Assembly: GCA_010645155.1 (NCBI GenBank)
Contig: JAAGOF010000051.1
Span: 511,324 to 575,323 of the forward strand
Direction: 5' to 3'
Source of the DNA: Tigriopus japonicus
Taxonomy: Eukaryota; Arthropoda; Copepoda; Harpacticoida; Harpacticidae
DNA: 64,000 nt
The notes beneath the pieces were generated by a model. It worked only from the letters and a program-made list of their open reading frames with translations. It searched no databases and had not been told where the DNA came from. This document shows, in pieces, positions 45,175 through 61,091 of the stretch (within the stretch, counting starts at the first letter, position 1; every line of letters begins with the position of its first letter). The translations under genes were made by a program, and so were the position numbers.

Positions 45175-46074
45175 TAGGGCTGAATATTTTAGGTTTTACA
45201 TAAAAACCTAGGTTTTAACCTAAAACGCCTTTTTTGGGCAATTTTTACCTAAAAGTAAGTTTCCAACCCTAAATCAACTTTTTTCTCGCCTTTTTTGGGA
45301 AATTTTTACCTAAAACTAAGTTTTCAACCTAAAATGAACTTTTTTTCTTATCCTAAAGTCATTTGACAATGACTTCGCCCTCTTGAAAATTACCCGTGTC
45401 GTTAAAACAACAAAACAAAAGAAGGAACAAGGTTAGCCACAATGCTTTTCATCCCATCAATATACCGAATTAGTGTTACGAGGTGGTTTCAGGCCGACAT
45501 TGCCAAAAGTTGTTTGAAATACTGCTAATTAAGGGCGCTCACTGTCATTTTTTGAAGTCATATACCGCCACATTCTGCCTTTTGAGCAAATTTTTTCTCG
45601 TTTTCAGTCATTTCATCTTGTCTTTAGGGCGCAAATTTTCGATCTCTTTTTAAGTCGAAAATTTTTGATCTCGTTTTTAGGTCAAAAATTTCCGAACTCG
45701 TTTTAAGGTCAAAAATCCGATCTCCTTTTTTAGGTCGACACTTTTTGATCTGGGTTTTTTGGTCGAATTATTTGCCACTTTCTACCATATTCTGCCACTG
45801 AACAAATTTCACTGGCACAAACTGTTCTATACTGCATTTTTCCCCACTGCCAAATAAATTATTTATTGCCTTTGTCTCTGCTCAACTGCTTTTACTCTTG
45901 CCTCTTGCCAAGAGTAAACTACTGTAGAACAATACATAAAAGGCAAAATTGGGTCTGAAAAGCCTCTGTAAAAGGTGTAATCTATTCAACCTAAAAAAAA
46001 CCTAAAACGTAATTTTGGGCAACCTAATTATGTCATAATTTGCCCAAAAAGTTAACCTAAAATATTCAGCCCTA
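45175..46074. mobile_element. hAT-like non-autonomous element, exactly 900 bp
   Basis: At least 20 bp of terminal inverted repeat match: TAGGGCTGAATATTTTAGGT at the left and the same read inward from the right. The flanking 8 bp GTCATGAG are duplicated perfectly (45167-45174 and 46075-46082). Subterminal DNA repeats CCTAAAA motifs. The centre has four diverged units of about 22 bp (CTCGTTTTTAGGTCAAAAATTT type, 45640-45760). There is no transposase frame. Confidence 0.92.
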
Positions 46075-46082
46075 GTCATGAG

Positions 46083-46790
46083 CAAAAGGATGTCAGAATT
46101 CGAAGAATGTTGATGCATTCTTTCATTGCCAACTTTGTTTGTTGGGTTTTCGGGAGGAAATCTGCCTGTATTGTTCTTGAATCAACAAGGAGATTAACTT
46201 GGAACAAGGTATATATTTAACTTAAAATAAACGATGAACATGAAGTGTCTGGAGTTGTTCAGTGAAGAGTAAATCTCCTTGGATCAGTTGAGAGCTGGCG
46301 CCAATATCTGAAGATCCAGATCAGTATGCTACACTGACCTATTTCTAGATTTCCAAAAAGGGTGCAGTTGATTTGCCAAGGAAGTGGTAGGGACGGAGTA
46401 TGTATCTGAGAACTAGCATTCATTTTACTTGTTTTGAAACCGTTAAGTCATTTTTCATCTCGAAAACCAACTAGTTTATACATAAACGACCTCAATTTAT
46501 CAAACTGCGCTTGAAATTTAAACCATGAGACTGACATAGTGGTCGTTCTTGCTTTAAAACATAGTTTGTCACGGCATGTTTAACTCAAATAACCAAATTA
46601 AATCACTCAAGACCATTAAAAAGAACTAATTTTCCAAAACCTCATTAAAAGAAAGCAAACGAAATACTACATTTACTAAAGTAGTATTTTTACATATGTA
46701 TTTCCTATTGCAAGGTATACCATGCGCATCTTTGAATTTTTTTAATCACAATTCTTTTTTTGTGAGCCGTACAAGAACAGATATTTTCAT
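46083..46790. other. Intergenic DNA, no gene seen
   Basis: AT-rich sequence between the hAT element and the poly(A) signal of the ubiquitin-like gene. Nothing supported. Confidence 0.35.
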
Positions 46791-46796
46791 TTTATT
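46791..46796 (-). terminator. Poly(A) signal AATAAA of the ubiquitin-like gene
   Basis: AATAAA on the minus strand, 61 bases past the stop codon that ends at 46857, a usual distance. Confidence 0.6.
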
Positions 46797-46856
46797 TGTT
46801 TTCCTTTGGTCCACGTCGTCTGTGGGAGGGAAATCTTGGCCACCAACTTCTTCAGT

Positions 46857-47129
46857 CTAGCCTTGTCGACTGGAGGACTTCCTGGCCAAGTGTCTCGTAT
46901 CTCGGACAAACCGGTCGCCCATCAAAGACCTAACGGAAATGTGAAAGGAGACATGTTCCTGGATGTTGTAATCGGCGAGCATCTCTCCATCTTCTAGCTC
47001 CACATCAGCTAACTCTAGGACCTGCATCCGCACCCCAAAACCAGAAATGTCGTGTATCTTGGCCTTGACACTCTCAATGGTGTCAGAGGGCTCCACCTCC
47101 ACCTCCATGTTTCCAACGGAGAGCTTCAT
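46857..47129 (-). CDS. Divergent ubiquitin-like protein with lost diglycine end
   Basis: The 90-residue frame starts at the ubiquitin-equivalent Met and tracks ubiquitin through its length. VEVEPSDTIESVKAKI, LEDG and ADYNIQ are nearly unchanged, while the first hairpin is about five residues shorter. By eye, positions equal to Ile44, Lys48 and Lys63 are Glu, Val and Glu. The end reads VRSLMGD in place of the RLRGG run, followed by 16 extra residues. It could therefore not be conjugated in the normal way unless processed. A splice acceptor (TGCCATTCCAG) sits 11 bases upstream of the ATG and an AATAAA follows the stop, which argue for a transcribed gene rather than a fossil. It is not a ribosomal-protein fusion. 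Confidence 0.7.
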   Translation of the reverse strand: MKLSVGNMEVEVEPSDTIESVKAKIHDISGFGVRMQVLELADVELEDGEMLADYNIQEHVSFHISVRSLMGDRFVRDTRHLARKSSSRQG

Positions 47130-47149
47130 GTTGTACCTGGAATGGCACA

Positions 47150-48492
47150 ATCAATAGAGAGGTTAACTCAACAGCTGACGTCCCTCTTTTTGGGTGTTTG
47201 GAGCGAGGAGCCTGAGGAGGTACATGGAGTGAACTTATTTCTATGAACGGAGAGTTTTTGCTTCAAATCCTCGGTAATTAACGTGATAGAGGTAAAAAAA
47301 GCAAGAAAACGCCGCACTGAAAACATCTGAAGGCATTGTGTTAAGTGCCAGAACAATCAAGCAACGCAGGAAGTAGTGGAAATCGGATTCTACCATTATT
47401 GAACGAGTGGTTTCACCAAACTAGTAATTCTAAAAGATCCAAGTGAATGAATATCAGAGCAAGGCAAGAAAATAGAAATTGATAAACCAACCTGAACATT
47501 AAAGGAAGAATCTGTTTAGCTGTTTTGTCGGTGGAACCAACATCAAAGAAAGTCCAGTTTATGAAGTGTCAATGGACCATCCACCTTCCCGATTAACCAT
47601 CATTTGCCCTTCAAAGTCTGATGAAGATTCTCAAAGTTTTTTTTGTCTTTTAAAAGCCTTAAGTGATACTGAGAAGCTCCCAAGAAGCCCCAGCCATTGA
47701 CATCAATGATGATTTTCAAAAACTCCAAGCAGTTCCAAAGACGACATTGGGACACAAATGACGAAGAAATGCAATCATGATTTATGCTTCCAAATGTTGA
47801 TCTGTTCTCAAAACCTTCATTGATATGCTTACCTTTAAGTATTAAACCGAATGAGTTAGTGAGCACAGAAAAGAACATCCAGCCTTTGGATCTAATCGAG
47901 TTGTCTGTCATGTTTAACATTTCATGACCTTCAGATGAAAATATAAAAATGTGATCCTTTTTTCGAATAATCATTCACGTAATAAATAAATGGAAAAATG
48001 AAACATTGATGAGCAAATTTTCTAGTTTTACAATTGAATTCTAGAAATGGATTTATTCACCTTGTTTTGGCATTAATCTTGTTCTAATCTCGTACTAAAG
48101 CATGAATACGGTCGAGATTTGCCTACATCACTGCACTGAAACCTTTTCCAATATATTGCGCATTTCCGCAGGAATTACTTAGTTTACCCTTGATTTCCTC
48201 TACATCTGAAACATTGACATATTTAATTATTGAGGATTAAATCTAAGCGCTACTCATATTTGACACCCATGCCAGAGCCATCTGGTACTGAAATAACCCA
48301 CTTTCAGGTTTTTCAAGTTTTTCAGTCAGGTCCATGTTACAGTTTATCCTCCTAATAATCTACTAAATTCAGTATTTTTCAAATGTTAAAATAAAATCGG
48401 CGATATTTGAGCTGAGGCAATCCAGTTTTGACCCAAAGAAGCGGAAAGTATCTCTGGGCATATAAACACCCAAATTCTCAAACAATGGGACA
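47150..48492. other. Upstream region of the ubiquitin-like gene
   Basis: May contain a 5' UTR exon. Minus-strand open frames at 47168-47356 and 47600-47974 (124 codons) show no family resemblance and lack clear gene signals. Confidence 0.35.
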
Positions 48493-49477
48493 AAGGGCTC
48501 GAAAGTCACGAGTCAGTTGATGTAGTCTATCTTGACTTTGCCAAGGCCTTTGATAAGGTAGATCCTGGTCTTTTGCTCGATCAACTCAAAGAGTTTGGGG
48601 TCCAGGGTAAGGTCCTGAATTGGATTGATAGTTTTATAAGCAAAAGGAAGCAAATAGTGAAAGTTGAAGGATCTTTTAGCGGCATGTATGATGTCAAGTC
48701 AGGTGTTCCACAAGGTTCAATTTTAAGTCCGCTCTTGTTTATTCTCTTTATTGCTCCTCTCCAGAAGTTTAGAACAAAAGCCAGTATTCCTTCATATGCT
48801 GATGAGTGATGACACAAAATTAGTTTGTGGAAGGAATGGGCAGGACTCGAAATGTTTAGAGAAGTCTACTCTTGGGTTGGCGAGAGTAACATGGCATTGA
48901 ACGGGATGAAATTCCGCACCATGACGTATGGGGCGTCAAAATTAGATGTTCCACTCAAAGACAATGGAGGTTGTGATATTGAGCAGGTATCGTCCATGAG
49001 GGATTTGGGAGTTGTCGTCCAAGATGATGGAAAGTTTGATGAGCATATCCAGTTGAAAGTGGGGAAGGCATTTCAAACATGTGGCTGGATCTATCGCACT
49101 TTCAAGTCCAGAGATAGTATTACGATGCTAACTCTGTACAAGTCGATTGTTCAGCCGCATCTTGAATATGCCTCACCCATTTGGGCTCCAATGAGTTCAG
49201 CAGGTTTGCAAAAGGTCGAGCAGGTCCAAAGATGTTTTACGAGGAACATCACAGGAATGAGAGAGCTCTCGTATTGGGAGAGGCTCCAGAAGTTAGGGCT
49301 GTACAGTACTCAGAGAAGGTATGAAAGGTATCTGATACTGTATGTTTTCAAGAGCATTCATGGGCTCTCTCCTAACCCAGGATTTGAGATCAGTTGTAGC
49401 GATCGTAGAGGTTTTACGTGCGCTCTGAGAGCACCTCCAAATCCTAAGGAATCAAGGCTAGTTCGAACAATGAAGTC
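48493..49477 (+). mobile_element. Internal fragment of the LINE family, both ends missing
   Basis: Nearly identical to 14090-15079 of the first LINE copy. It starts at AAGGGCTCGAAAGTCACGAG and stops abruptly at CGAACAATGAAGT, before the ORF2 C-terminus and 3' UTR. The reading frame is disrupted by a 7-bp insertion at the YADD site (GCTGATGAGTGATGAC), which brings in a stop, and by a deletion of about 15 bp some 50 bases on. Loss of the 3' end is unusual for a LINE insertion. Confidence 0.9.
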
Positions 49478-49490
49478 AAATGAGATGTAG

Positions 49491-53440
<3,950 letters not shown>

Positions 53441-53600
53441 ACGATACAAGCCAACTGCATTTTGTTACCGCTTTCGCACTTATGTTAAAGAAAATGGGAA
53501 ATATTACAAATATGATAATACGAACAAGTAGATTGGAAATTGTGTTTTTCGTCTCTTTGTTGATGGCGATTTTAATGTAGATCTTGCATTTCTTCTACAG

Positions 53601-54062
53601 ATGAAAATCGAACCGAAGAAGAGCAATCTCTTGGGGATCAAATGGACATATTTTCCATGGCCCTCGTTTGTGATAAAGGCCTTATATAGGAAATTCGGGC
53701 CCAAGCCTTCCATACTCAACCCCGATGACTTGGCCTCCAAAACCTTCAAGCTATCCTTGTTATATGCGGTTGGATGCATGACGTTTTTCAGCTACGTAAT
53801 GTACCAAGTTCAGACCACTCGTAAATCGGATTTGGCCTCGGCGGCCAAAACTCCAAGAGATCAACTTTTGGATGACGGCTTATACTACGCTTCCTTGACT
53901 CACGAGCCCAAAAAGAGCAGCAAAGTGATTCTCATGCGAGGCGTGACCAAATTGGAAGAAGTGGAAATGTCGGATGACGTCAATAAGATATTATACCAAC
54001 GAAAGAAGAAATTTCAAGACGAATTATTGGCCAGGTCAAATGAGGCCAAGAGGGAATCGTAG
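53601..54062 (+). CDS. Small single-pass membrane protein, unknown function
   Basis: The 153-residue frame has a basic N-terminal half, one hydrophobic segment (about residues 53-70, SLLYAVGCMTFFSYVMYQ) and a charged C-terminus rich in Lys/Glu. I do not recognise the family. The start ATG follows directly on a strong acceptor (GCATTTCTTCTACAG|ATG). It lies 160 bp after the DDX43 stop with no AATAAA or ATTAAA between them. The acceptor must therefore be served either by an upstream 5' exon within or before DDX43 or by a trans-spliced leader. The size and topology would suit a mitochondrial inner-membrane assembly protein, but that is a guess. Confidence 0.65.
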   Translation: MKIEPKKSNLLGIKWTYFPWPSFVIKALYRKFGPKPSILNPDDLASKTFKLSLLYAVGCMTFFSYVMYQVQTTRKSDLASAAKTPRDQLLDDGLYYASLTHEPKKSSKVILMRGVTKLEEVEMSDDVNKILYQRKKKFQDELLARSNEAKRES

Positions 54063-54380
54063 GTTATGTAATTGCTCACAAACCCCAGAAGTAAAGTAAT
54101 ATCCTTAGGAAAGAAACCATTAATTGATGATGTAAAGTCGGAACATGAACACATGAATGACATTCTTTTCACATTCATACTCTAGGGTGATTCTAAAGCG
54201 TAATGAGATGAAATTGTTCATCGATTTCGTTGTTATTTCAAATATCAAACCTGTGGAGAATGAGGTAGCTTTATGGAATTTGCAAGTTCTTTAACTTTAT
54301 CTAAAAGTGTGTTAATTCAACGTTAAACTAACAGATAAAACGGTAGCAATAACGTTTAGTGAAGAATTTAAATGAATTTA
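54063..54380. other. Intergenic DNA, no gene seen
   Basis: AT-rich 3' flank of the small membrane-protein gene. Nothing supported. Confidence 0.35.
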
Positions 54381-54690
54381 AGAATCTATGAATTTTAATT
54401 TTCAACTCAATCGAACGTCGGAGTCAAAAGTCACTCTTTCAAATGTTACGGGAAAATCTAACGCAAAATGAATGAGGCTAAAAAAGGGGCGAGCTCATTC
54501 ATTCCATGCTGTTTTCAGAACATACGGTTGAGAAAGCATAACTTTTCTCTCCGACATTCGATTGAGCTGAAAACTGCAATGCGTAGTAATGCGTAGTTCC
54601 ACCAAAGCAAGCAAGGTATCATTTGCGAAAGAACCTAATTGATTTGATCCTACTAGAAATACTAATTTTCCATTATATCTCCCAATCCCA
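54381..54690. mobile_element. Foldback MITE, copy 3 (outer ends worn)
   Basis: Shares the inner arms of the copies at 9979 and 16448: TTTTCAACTCAATCGAACGTC pairs with GACATTCGATTGAGCTGAAAA, and GCGAGCTCATTCATTCCATG is retained. The central TGGTAAATGTTTTACCA hairpin has been deleted and the outermost arms are eroded. Confidence 0.7.
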
Positions 54691-55815
54691 GAAGAAAACT
54701 CAGTGCAAGGAACATGCTACTTTACGAAGAACAGCATGATATCCTGCTTGCTAGTTAGAAGTACTTTGCGCATCACATCAAACAAAGCTCGACCACCTTC
54801 CAAATGTCCTGGTTTACAGGATCGGGTACCAATGTCAACTCTGTACATACAGCCGCGTACATTTCTCAGAATTGGAAGTTCATTTCGTCTTTTAAAATCA
54901 AAACTGTGTTTGAGAAGTTGATGGTTTTTTTTTAAAACTTACCTTTGCCTCCTGACAAATGTATACAAATCTTTTACGAAATTTCAACATAAATCATTAT
55001 ATGGCCTGTTCCAAACGTGAGCACCATCTCAGCCTTATAAATTTTTGCTTTTGTATTTTATGTGGCGAAAATCAGGAATTCAGTCCCAAGTTACCCCAGA
55101 GTTTCCATCCAGATTAGTCATCATAATATTTCTCACCAACCCTGTGCGAAGATTGTCGGAAACTCTCGCTTTGTCTGCTCCTTGACGCTAATTCTGAACC
55201 GTCAATCATCGTCGCTGGGCAGGTAAATGAACCCCAAAGAAACAACGATCGGCGGACGACCGTTCGAATGAACGCTAAGCTCAGCTGAGAACTGAAGAGC
55301 CCTTCATTGATGGCGTGCTCTGGGATCATGACAAAAAGCCTCTTGTAGCTTCACGGTAACGCACTCGAAGAAGAAGCTAGCACCAGGGTCGATTAGATCT
55401 ACGACTAGATAGATCCAGAGGGATGGATGGCAGGGAAGTTAGATATCGGTCTTTGGCCTGGACGTGCATGGGTGCATACTGTACGAGTCCATAGTCCATA
55501 CAACATCGGGGCCTACCAAATACCCACAGCCGTGTCGTTGTGGTGCATACGTACGTTACGTAGCGGATGGTGCAGGGAGCAGAAGACAAAGTCCTCTGCG
55601 TTCAGGGCGGTTAACAGGTTTAACAATAAGGAAGCTGCATGCACACAAGAAGAGATATGAAACGAACGTAGTAGGCATTGGAGATTGTCCAGGCCAAATT
55701 CTCCAGAGAAACTTTTCTGTATCCAAGTAGGAAGAGCCCAAAGCATGAAGGTGTGAAGGAATGGAAGAGGGTCGGTCCAGATCAAGTTCGTGTTGTTCCA
55801 TTGATATATCCCATC
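54691..55815. other. Upstream region of the kelch-like gene
   Basis: No gene recognised. The last 400 bp have several overlapping open frames without domain content and probably include the 5' UTR of the kelch-like gene. Confidence 0.35.
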
Positions 55816-58068
55816 ATGATCATATCAACAGAGAGCAACTTCTCATTGACTATTCCCGTAGGGGTAAGTTGGAACCAATGGGAATATTACCGGATTTCGA
55901 GAATGAATCGGGTGCTTTTCGGATTACAGGGTGGATCAGATCCGGATTCGGATGGGAATTGTGTGAGTAGCATGAAAGTGGATAACTCACTAAATGAGAT
56001 TGAGTTTGAATCCGTCGGTCATTTGAGTGTGGTCTTGTCTGGTTTGAATTTGCTTCGACATAAAGGACATCTGACCGATGTCACACTAAAGACAGAAGAT
56101 CAATCATTTCAAGTAAGTGCAAGAACGTCTTAAAGAGAACTAGTGGGTGAATAAATAGTTCATTTTTAGGCCCATCGAGTGGTTTTAGCCTCGTGTTCGG
56201 ATTACTTCCGAGCCATGTTCACGGATCCCATGCGAGAGCGGAAGCAGAGCGACATATTATTGGCCGGCGTGTCAGCTCCTGGAGTTCGGTTTCTTTTAGA
56301 TTATATTTATACATCGAAGCTGTCACTAAGTTTAGCCAATATTCAAGACGTCCTGTCTGCGGCCTCTCATCTTCAAGTGACGCAAGTGGTCGAGGCTTGT
56401 TCCAATTATCTTCAGGTAAAGGAACCCTAACTAGATTTCGTTTGTCCTAACCCTTTTTTAAGCCAAAAGAGTTGATTCCTTTCAGTCTCAGCTTGATTGC
56501 GAGAACTGCGTGGACGTCGTGACCATCGCCGAAACCTATTCTTTGGATCATCTCCGGACCAAAGTGTATCGATTCATGTCCGAGAATCTAGCCACGTTTT
56601 CCAAGCTCCCAGAATTCCATCGACTTTCAGCGGGTCAGATCGAACACTTACTCGACAACGACTTTCCAGTGGATGTGCCTGAAGAGCGGGTCTTGGAAAT
56701 CCTCCTGAATTGGTTAGACGTTCAGAGCTCGTCTCGAATGGCCCATGCACACAAGCTGATTCGCAAAATCAATTTTCATGAAATTCATCCTGCTCATTTG
56801 ACCTCCATCATGGGACGAAAGATGTGTTCCCATTTGCCGAAATCATTTCTATCTCGCATACAGACGTTGGCCTCTCAAGAACACACTTCGGAGGAAATCA
56901 GCCAATACGACTTGGCTCCGGCTTATTTACTCAATTCTCGGGGCATGGAAGAAGCCGTGGTCAAAGTCGGAGGGTTTGGTCCTCACGGAGTGACCAATCA
57001 AATCACCTACTATCTGCCTAGTTTAGGTCGATGGCGGCATTTGACCTCGATTCCCCATGTGGAAAGTAGCAACTTTGGGTGTGTGGTGGTGAAAAACGAA
57101 TTGTACGTCTTGGGTGGATGCTTTAACCAATCTCTGCAAGAGGAGCATATCCACCCCTTTGGCTTCCGGTTTAATCCCAGGCACAATAAATGGTCCACTC
57201 TCGCACCCATGCATCGAGAAAGGTGCCGATTCTCAGCCACGGCCGTCGGACAATCCATCTACGTAATGGGAGGATGCTCCGAGAGATCCGAGGATATGGT
57301 CAGTGATGATGATGAAATACAAGACACGGGCGCTCTCTGTGAAAGGTATGTTTACTAACCGGTTGATAAGGTTTGAAGGGTAATTTTTTTGTCTCTCCAG
57401 GTATGATGTGGATGAGGACAAATGGTATCTAGTGGGACCGTTTCCCGATGGAAGCGTGAGGTCTCAACATGCGGCTGTGCGCCATCATAATTCCATCGTT
57501 TTGTCGGGAGGACTCGATCAAGACGTCACACTCAATTCCATTCTAGTGTACAACGTGACGACCGAGTCTTGGGATACCCAAGAAAGTCGATCAATGCCTT
57601 GTCCACGGGCTGATCATGTCATGTTGTGTTGGAGGGACCGCATCTACATCAGCGGAGGTTGGTTTGAGGATGAAGTGAATGGGAGTAGAACACTGGTCGA
57701 GTCAATTGATGTCTACGATGTGGATTCAAACTCTTGGGTAGTTGAAACCAAGATCCCAACTCCTCGGTTCCACGCGGGGAGTGTGATAGTGAAAGATAAA
57801 CTCTACATCATCGGTGGTTTCCTTAGTGAGAGCCTTTTTGATCGGGCTACAGGTAAGTTCTTTATGGATGAAGTCCGTTTTTGCTTGCTAACTGAAGCAA
57901 TTGGCTCTTTCTATTTCAGGGCTCATCGAATGTTATGATCTGGTAAAGCGAACCTGGTGTGATAATGAAGTCTATCCGTATGAATTGTGGGAGCACGCTT
58001 GTGCATCCCTTTACATTCCTCGTTGTCGCGACGATATGGATGTCATTGCCTACGAAGTGAGGGCGTAA
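55816..58068 (+). CDS. Kelch-like protein (BTB-BACK-kelch), five exons
   Basis: Predicted substrate adaptor for a Cullin-3 ubiquitin ligase. Exons: 55816-56112, 56170-56415, 56486-57345, 57401-57852 and 57920-58068, with introns of 55-70 bp and matching phases. BTB: LRHKGHLTDVTLKTEDQSFQ joined to AHRVVLASCSDYFRAMFTDP. BACK follows (NCVDVVTIAETYSLDHLR, then PEERVLEILLNWLD). Kelch repeats carry the paired glycines: LYVLGGC, IYVMGGC, ISGGWF and LYIIGGF. The last exon adds the final blade residues and ends EVRA. Total is 667 residues from the first in-frame ATG at 55816. ATGs at 55903 and 55972 are equally possible, so the N-terminus is uncertain. I cannot assign a KLHL number. It is convergent with RPA1. 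Confidence 0.9.
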
Positions 58069-58331
58069 TTTTGTCTCTTCTTGTGATACGATGTAAGATA
58101 TTAACAAATATATTTCTTGGCGAAGGCTAGATATTTAACCTGGTCTTAAAATTATTCGAAGAAAACTTCGTCTCAACAATTCAGTCATGTATCGAAAAGG
58201 TACTTTTTTGATATTTTCATCTATTTGTGTTTTTCGATCAAGACGTGTGAGGGTTAGGAATAGGAAAGAAGTCTGGTTTCATGTACAAGATTGAAAGAGA
58301 ATGGCCAAAGGATGATACAAATGGCAAAAAA

Positions 58332-61091
58332 TTACAAGTGACTTCCTTTGGTCAACTTTTCTGGGATATCAATACCCGCACTCTCCAAGTCCTTGATGAG
58401 ACGATTTTTGTAGTCATCATAATTAATCGGCACCACCGACCTAACCGTGTGTCGAACCTTCTGCTCGTCATTGTAATATTCGGCTTTGCAACTCAATCGC
58501 AGATCATAATGCTTGAAGGTGGCAGCCTAGGAACAAAACGAAGAAAAATGACAACTCGATTTCTTTTTCAAGTTCTTCATGAATGCTCTTACCTGGAATA
58601 CTTTGTTGTATCCATCTTGATCTTGATCATGGAGAGCTCCCAATTCCTCGGCCGTCTTGTTTAAGATTGTTTCAGCTTGCTCTTGAAAGCATGTCACCCA
58701 CGTGTTATCTGTGCAATCTGCAATACTGAAACTGAGCACAATTCGCCAAGCGAATCCATCTAGTTGGGAGTTGCACTTTTCGCAACGATATTGGTCATTC
58801 CCTTGGTCAACCACCTACAACATATGCAAACGTCAAGTATAAAAAACATTCATGTTTCGTATGGCGGTATGCATTTTCTCGCACCTTTTTGTTGCAAGCC
58901 TTGCCGTCATTCACCCGATTACAAGCTTTGTACAAGGCCCGATCTTTTTGGAACATGACAATGTAAGCAGAAGTTGAATAGAACTCGGGTTTCCCTTCGG
59001 AGCTCATTCCCAAATTCTCGACCTTCACCTCGCCCAACGTCTTCAAATTGCCTCCAATAGATCCATCGGCTCCTCCACGAGCACCTGATTGAGTGAGACT
59101 CTGAGTTTGGGCACTTTGACCCTCGGACTCGAACCATCCTTTGAGCGAGTGAGCTTGAGGCATATCAGGATTTATCTAAAGTGAGAAGAGACCCATGTGA
59201 ACCAGTGTTTGAGCCTTAACTCGTCAAAATCAAGTGGAAAGGGACAATTTCCTACCTGGATGACGGACGAGGACAAAGCTGAGAGCGAGACTCCGTTGTA
59301 ATCGGATACTTTGCAATTCTTGACCACCACGACTGGATTGTTGGCACCGTCGAAGGTCTCGGCAGTTTGACCCCAGAGAGTCAAATTGACCTCGTTGCAC
59401 GAGTTGTCCACCAAACGAATGTCCCGCTTAGTGAATTCTTTTTGAGTCTTTTGTGAGGTCAAGGTTGTGGCGTCGAGGGCCTCCTTGCAAATACCAATCA
59501 CGTCCACCACGGAGTCTTTACTGGCACTGGCCAGATCTTTGATTTTCACGAAGTTAAACGTGATGGTGGGGATGTTAGAGGCATCTTCATTACAAGGGAT
59601 GACCTCGGTTGAATCTCGGAAAGTCATTTCGTACTCATTATTCAAAGTCGAGTATTGCTTGTTAGCGGCTTTCAAGGAACACGACGTGATGTAGTAGAGC
59701 TGAAATGCAACCATCAAATTGAGAACACTCTATTTCCATATTCAAAAGATTTCTTCTCTCACCTTGCCCACTTCCACAATGTTGTAGTACTTGTCGCATT
59801 GTTCCTTAAAAGCAGTGGCTCGAATCTCGCCAGACTCATCCAAGAGATCCATCGAGAAGAGATGTCCTTCGCCTCGAGAATTGTTCCATCGTCGAATATC
59901 CGATTTGTGAGTGACTCGAGCCTTGATCGTCCACTTATTCTGATAGGGCGTAAGTGATGCAATTGGATGGACGGAGACTTGAGACGGATCGAAACTACTC
60001 GATCCACCCGTGGCCGACGAGCCGTAAACTGGCCGTGGGTCCAAAATCGAAGATCTCGGGGCATTCTGATTCCCATTAGGTGAAGTCAGTGGGGATCTTT
60101 TGGCCACAGGAGGACCCACATCAGATTCCGCAGCTCGTTTCACCGAAGCCGGCTTCTTGGCATTGGCCGAATTGACGGTGCCATCGGGATTGAGCGTGGT
60201 GGGCTCGCCAATGGTGCTTGAGACCTGTCCAGGTTGGGTGAGCACGTCCACATCGTATAAGATGATGACCTTCCGGTTGTCAGACTTGTTGCACACGTAG
60301 TTGTTGGCTCGAACGAGACAAAAATTGACCAGTGAGCCATTGATGATCTTATCGTTCATTTGGGTGGCCAACATGCTGAACGAGTTCGAGTATTGACCAT
60401 CCGACACGAACACCCGGTACCGATCCGAACTCGAGTTTTGGTTGGCCAGCTTTTTGAGGCCTAAAACCTGAAGCAAACAGAAATATAAGATGTTGTATTA
60501 AATTTAACATCATTTCAAACTTGAATTGCTCTTCACATTTGAACAAAAAAAGTTCTGTTAAGGAACTCATTCCCTTTTAAACGGTTTGTAATGAATGGCA
60601 TTTCATAATTATCTTCTTTGCCACAATATCACGATACATTTGACTAATGAATATAGAAAACGGTAATCATTGCCAATCTCCATGTAAAGTGTAGTTACAT
60701 TTGCAGCCTATATATGACATCGCTAACCATATGCAAACCTAATGTACCAAATTTACACCCATTTTAACCTAATTTAAACCTAATCCAGCCAAATTTATAA
60801 ACTAACTTAAACCTAAATCGGTGGCTAGTGTTAAATTTATCCTTCCCAGTTTCATTAAACGTTATAGCGCGTTGTTGTTGCCTGACAAATAAAGATGAAT
60901 GAGATAAAATCATGAGAAACTCTTGGATATTTCAAATCAACCCGACCGAAACTTTGATCGTGAACGATTTTACCTCACGAAAAAGGTTTCGCAGTACTTT
61001 GTATAATTACCTGAAGAATGGGTTTGTCGACATTTTCGCCTTGGCAGATCTTGAGCAAGGCTCCTTCGCTCAGAGACGGGATGCTACTCAT
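58332..61091 (-). CDS. RPA1: Replication protein A 70-kDa DNA-binding subunit
   Basis: Large subunit of the single-stranded-DNA-binding trimer used in replication, repair and recombination. Six exons, all joined in phase 0: 61091-61011, 60467-59763, 59699-59256, 59175-58885, 58814-58593 and 58526-58332; 645 residues (human RPA1 is 616). The N-terminal protein-binding OB fold starts MSSIPSLSEGALLKI. A Pro/Ser/Ala linker follows, then DBD-A (HPIASLTPYQNKWTIKARVT, from about residue 190), DBD-B and DBD-C. DBD-C has a zinc ribbon made from ACNKKV and YRCEKC, then NTWVTCFQEQAE and the C-terminal helix region. The first intron is 543 bp, the others 63-80 bp. Confidence 0.95.

Noticed and set aside
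47600..47974. Minus-strand 124-codon frame
   Set aside because: No motif, start context or splice partners, and AT-rich composition like the surrounding non-coding DNA.
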